Both the position numbers and the translations under genes were made by a program. Shown piece by piece: positions 31,748 to 33,376 of a stretch of 33,376 nt of DNA (the stretch's first letter is position 1; the number at the start of each line of letters is the position of its first letter). Origin of the DNA: Deltaproteobacteria bacterium (lineage in GTDB: Bacteria; Desulfobacterota; Desulfuromonadia; Geobacterales; Geobacteraceae); contig JAJZUQ010000036.1 of the NCBI GenBank assembly GCA_021848385.1, forward strand, positions 1 to 33,376, written 5' to 3'. The notes under the pieces are model-generated. The model was given only the letters and a program-made list of their open reading frames with translations, made no database searches and was not told where the DNA came from.

Positions 31748-33169
31748 TCATGATGTGACCTGCTTCCGCCGCCGCATGTATTCGAAGTACTGTTTCCCTT
31801 CTTTGAGAAGCTTCCGCCGCTCCTCGCCGTCCACGATCATCTTGCCGATGCTGCGCATGATGTACTTGGGGCGGAAGTAGAACTTGCTGTAGAACAGCTC
31901 CACAGCCTTGAATATCTCCTCATTGGAAAGATGGGGATAGCTCACGACACACATCTGATGGCCAGTGTCATCGATGTAGGCGTTGGAAACCAGCCAGCCG
32001 TTCTCCACACACTGCCGGTGAAACTCGGTACCCGGATAGGGAGAGGGGAGGGAGACCTGAATCGACTCCAGATCAAGCATTTTTGCGTATTCGATAGTCT
32101 GCTTCACCGTCTCACGGGTCTCGCCGGGAAGCCCGACAATGAAAGCGCCATGGATGGTAATCCCCAGTTTTTTGCAATCCCGCGTAAACTGTATGGCCCG
32201 CTCGCGGGTCACCCCTTTCTTTATGTTCAGGAGGATTTCGTCACTACCGGTCTCATAACCGACGATCACGTGGTGCAGACCGGCGTCCCGCATGATTTTA
32301 AGGGTTTCGAAATCGCAGTTGGCGCGGGCATTGATCACCCATGACATTCCGAGGGGCGCGATCTTCTCCGCCACCGAACGGGCGTGGTGCCGGTCTGCGC
32401 TGAAGGTGTCGTCGTCAAAGATAACGTCCCGCACCTGGGGAAGATTCTCCTTGATCCATAACATCTCGCGGTAAACGCTTTCAGCGCTCCGGGTCCTGAT
32501 CTGACGACCCGAGTAGGTATGGGGCCAGAGACAGAATATGCACTTGGCAGGACACCCCCGACTGGTATAGATGGAAACATAAGGGTTCTTGACATGGGGA
32601 ATGATATAGTCGTCCACGGGAAGGTCCCGCGCATACACCTGGCTCGTGAAGGGGAGTGCATCCAGGTCAGTGGGAAGCGGACGATCCGTGGTGTGAACCA
32701 CTTCCCCGTCCCGCAGAAAACTGATGCCGTCAATGGATTCCCACGGCTTGCCGGCGGCGATGTCAACGGCAGTGTGATCGAATTCCCCACGACAGACGAT
32801 GTCCACCGCGCCGTTGGCCTGGCGGAGAGACTCCTCGGGAAGCATGGTGACATGGGGGCCGGCCAGCACCGTCACGGTTTCCGGCTTCTCCGCCTTGATG
32901 CGGCGGGCAGTCTCGATGTCAAGCTTCAGCGTGGGGGTGGAGGTGTACATAACCACCATATCGTACTCTTTGGCGATAGACAGGCATTCTTCCAGGGTGA
33001 GACGTTGCACCGGTGCATCCACCACCCTGCTCCCCTCTATCATCCCGGCAGGATAACAGAGCCAGACCGGATACCAGAACGAGGTCACCTCGCGGGAAGC
33101 CTGGTAACGGGCACCGGCGCCGCCGTCAAAATCCTCGAAGGTGGGGGGATTAAGAAATAAAGGTTTCAT
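31748..33169 (-). CDS. hpnJ: Hopanoid-associated B12-binding-domain radical SAM protein HpnJ
   Basis: A 473-residue radical SAM enzyme with an N-terminal cobalamin-binding-like domain (about residues 60-140, MVVMYTSTPTLKLDI... VTVLAGPHVTMLPE) and a cluster motif CX3CX2C at C206, C210 and C213 (SRGCPAKCIFC). The later FIVGLPGETRETVKQTIEYAK is typical of this family. HpnJ is linked to forming the cyclitol ether head group of bacteriohopanetetrol from the glucosamine form. The start is ATG at 33169 with AGGAG 6 bases upstream; a TTG directly before it is not used. It heads the minus-strand operon hpnJ-hpnK-SMR with a strong promoter. No hpnI glycosyltransferase is in the window. Confidence 0.92.
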   Translation of the reverse strand: MKPLFLNPPTFEDFDGGAGARYQASREVTSFWYPVWLCYPAGMIEGSRVVDAPVQRLTLEECLSIAKEYDMVVMYTSTPTLKLDIETARRIKAEKPETVTVLAGPHVTMLPEESLRQANGAVDIVCRGEFDHTAVDIAAGKPWESIDGISFLRDGEVVHTTDRPLPTDLDALPFTSQVYARDLPVDDYIIPHVKNPYVSIYTSRGCPAKCIFCLWPHTYSGRQIRTRSAESVYREMLWIKENLPQVRDVIFDDDTFSADRHHARSVAEKIAPLGMSWVINARANCDFETLKIMRDAGLHHVIVGYETGSDEILLNIKKGVTRERAIQFTRDCKKLGITIHGAFIVGLPGETRETVKQTIEYAKMLDLESIQVSLPSPYPGTEFHRQCVENGWLVSNAYIDDTGHQMCVVSYPHLSNEEIFKAVELFYSKFYFRPKYIMRSIGKMIVDGEERRKLLKEGKQYFEYMRRRKQVTS

Positions 33170-33216
33170 CAAAAGCTCCTGTAACTGCTCAACTTTCTCG
33201 AAAAATGCAATTTTGT

Positions 33217-33245
33217 AAGATAACCGGGGGGGGTGTTTTTGTCAA
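33217..33245 (-). promoter_or_regulatory. Promoter of the hpnJ-hpnK operon
   Basis: On the minus strand a perfect TTGACA -35 (33245-33240) and a TATCTT -10 (33222-33217) are 17 bases apart. The spacer holds a run of eight C residues, an unusual feature that may affect promoter strength. Confidence 0.65.
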
Positions 33246-33275
33246 GGTCAAAGACCAGCTCTCGCAGCTTTTCGA

Positions 33276-33304
33276 TTGCCTGACAGCTGCTCGTCTGTTA
33301 GATT
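33276..33304 (+). promoter_or_regulatory. Possible promoter of the nucleosidase gene
   Basis: TTGCCT (33276-33281) and TAGATT (33299-33304) are 17 bases apart, about 30 bases before the ATG. Both boxes are only 4 of 6 matches. Confidence 0.4.
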
Positions 33305-33339
33305 TTGAAAGTTCATGCAATTTATGCCAGGGAGTCAGA

Positions 33340-33376
33340 ATGCCAACCATCGGGCTCATCGCCGCAATGCCGGAAG
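33340..33376 (+). CDS. N-terminus of a nucleosidase-family protein (MTA/SAH nucleosidase or HpnG); 3' end outside window
   Basis: Only 12 codons are visible, MPTIGLIAAMPE. This matches the start of the nucleoside phosphorylase/MTAN family, whose members begin with a strand of the type IGIIAAMPEE. GGGAG at 33330-33334 lies 5 bases before the ATG. Being divergent from hpnJ, it could be HpnG, which removes adenine from adenosylhopane to give ribosylhopane, or an ordinary 5'-methylthioadenosine/S-adenosylhomocysteine nucleosidase. The sequence is too short to decide. Confidence 0.6.
   Translation, partial: MPTIGLIAAMPE

Noticed and set aside
33213-33233. Eight-G run upstream of hpnJ as a quadruplex or slippage switch
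   Set aside because: A single G run cannot form an intramolecular quadruplex, and one sequence gives no evidence of length variation; noted only as part of the promoter spacer.

Overview
The window looks like chromosomal DNA of a Geobacter-type member of the Desulfuromonadales/Geobacteraceae. This is inferred from gene content (hopanoid genes, class I fumarase, Hcp, LpxC, many small conserved proteins) and from GC-rich coding with strong Shine-Dalgarno sequences; it is not proven by a marker gene. No tRNA, rRNA, CRISPR array, insertion sequence or prophage was recognised.

Layout. 1-1260: the end of an OmpH/Skp-type chaperone gene, a terminator, a convergent SAM methyltransferase (MnmM-like) and an intergenic palindromic repeat. 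1261-10344: a hopanoid locus, with the hopanoid exporter hpnN divergent from shc-hpnA-dxs-hpnH. These cover isoprenoid precursor synthesis, squalene cyclisation, side-chain start by adenosyl transfer, and transport. A second copy of the palindromic repeat lies inside this operon. 10455-14129: a Fic-domain regulator-like gene with a substituted catalytic His, then hcp (hybrid cluster protein) behind a palindromic HcpR-type operator and a good promoter. 14271-18373: an orphan membrane sensor-like domain, class I fumarase, a small unknown gene and a stand-alone MshEN (T2SSE N-terminal) protein. 18394-24654: small exported and unknown proteins, a BioD-like/DRTGG protein, a DUF4197 lipoprotein, an RhlE-type RNA helicase with a terminator in its leader, and two adjacent YkgJ-type Cys-cluster proteins. 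24695-29432 (mostly minus strand): lpxC behind an acyl-CoA ligase, two small genes and asnS. 29538-30437: an exported PDZ protein and an exported glutaredoxin. 30464-33376: a second hopanoid block, hpnJ-hpnK plus an overlapping small multidrug-resistance-like membrane protein on the minus strand, divergent from the first codons of a nucleosidase (MTAN/HpnG-type).

How the parts fit. Two hopanoid blocks, together covering cyclisation, adenosylation, possible adenine removal, cyclitol-type head-group chemistry and transport, flank about 20 kb of other genes that include outer-membrane lipid A synthesis (lpxC) and fatty acid activation. The squalene-forming genes (hpnC/D/E) and the glycosyltransferase hpnI are not in the window. 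The least explained items are the Fic variant, the nested palindromic repeats, the rhlE leader terminator, the hcp control region, and the SMR-like protein coupled to hpnK.
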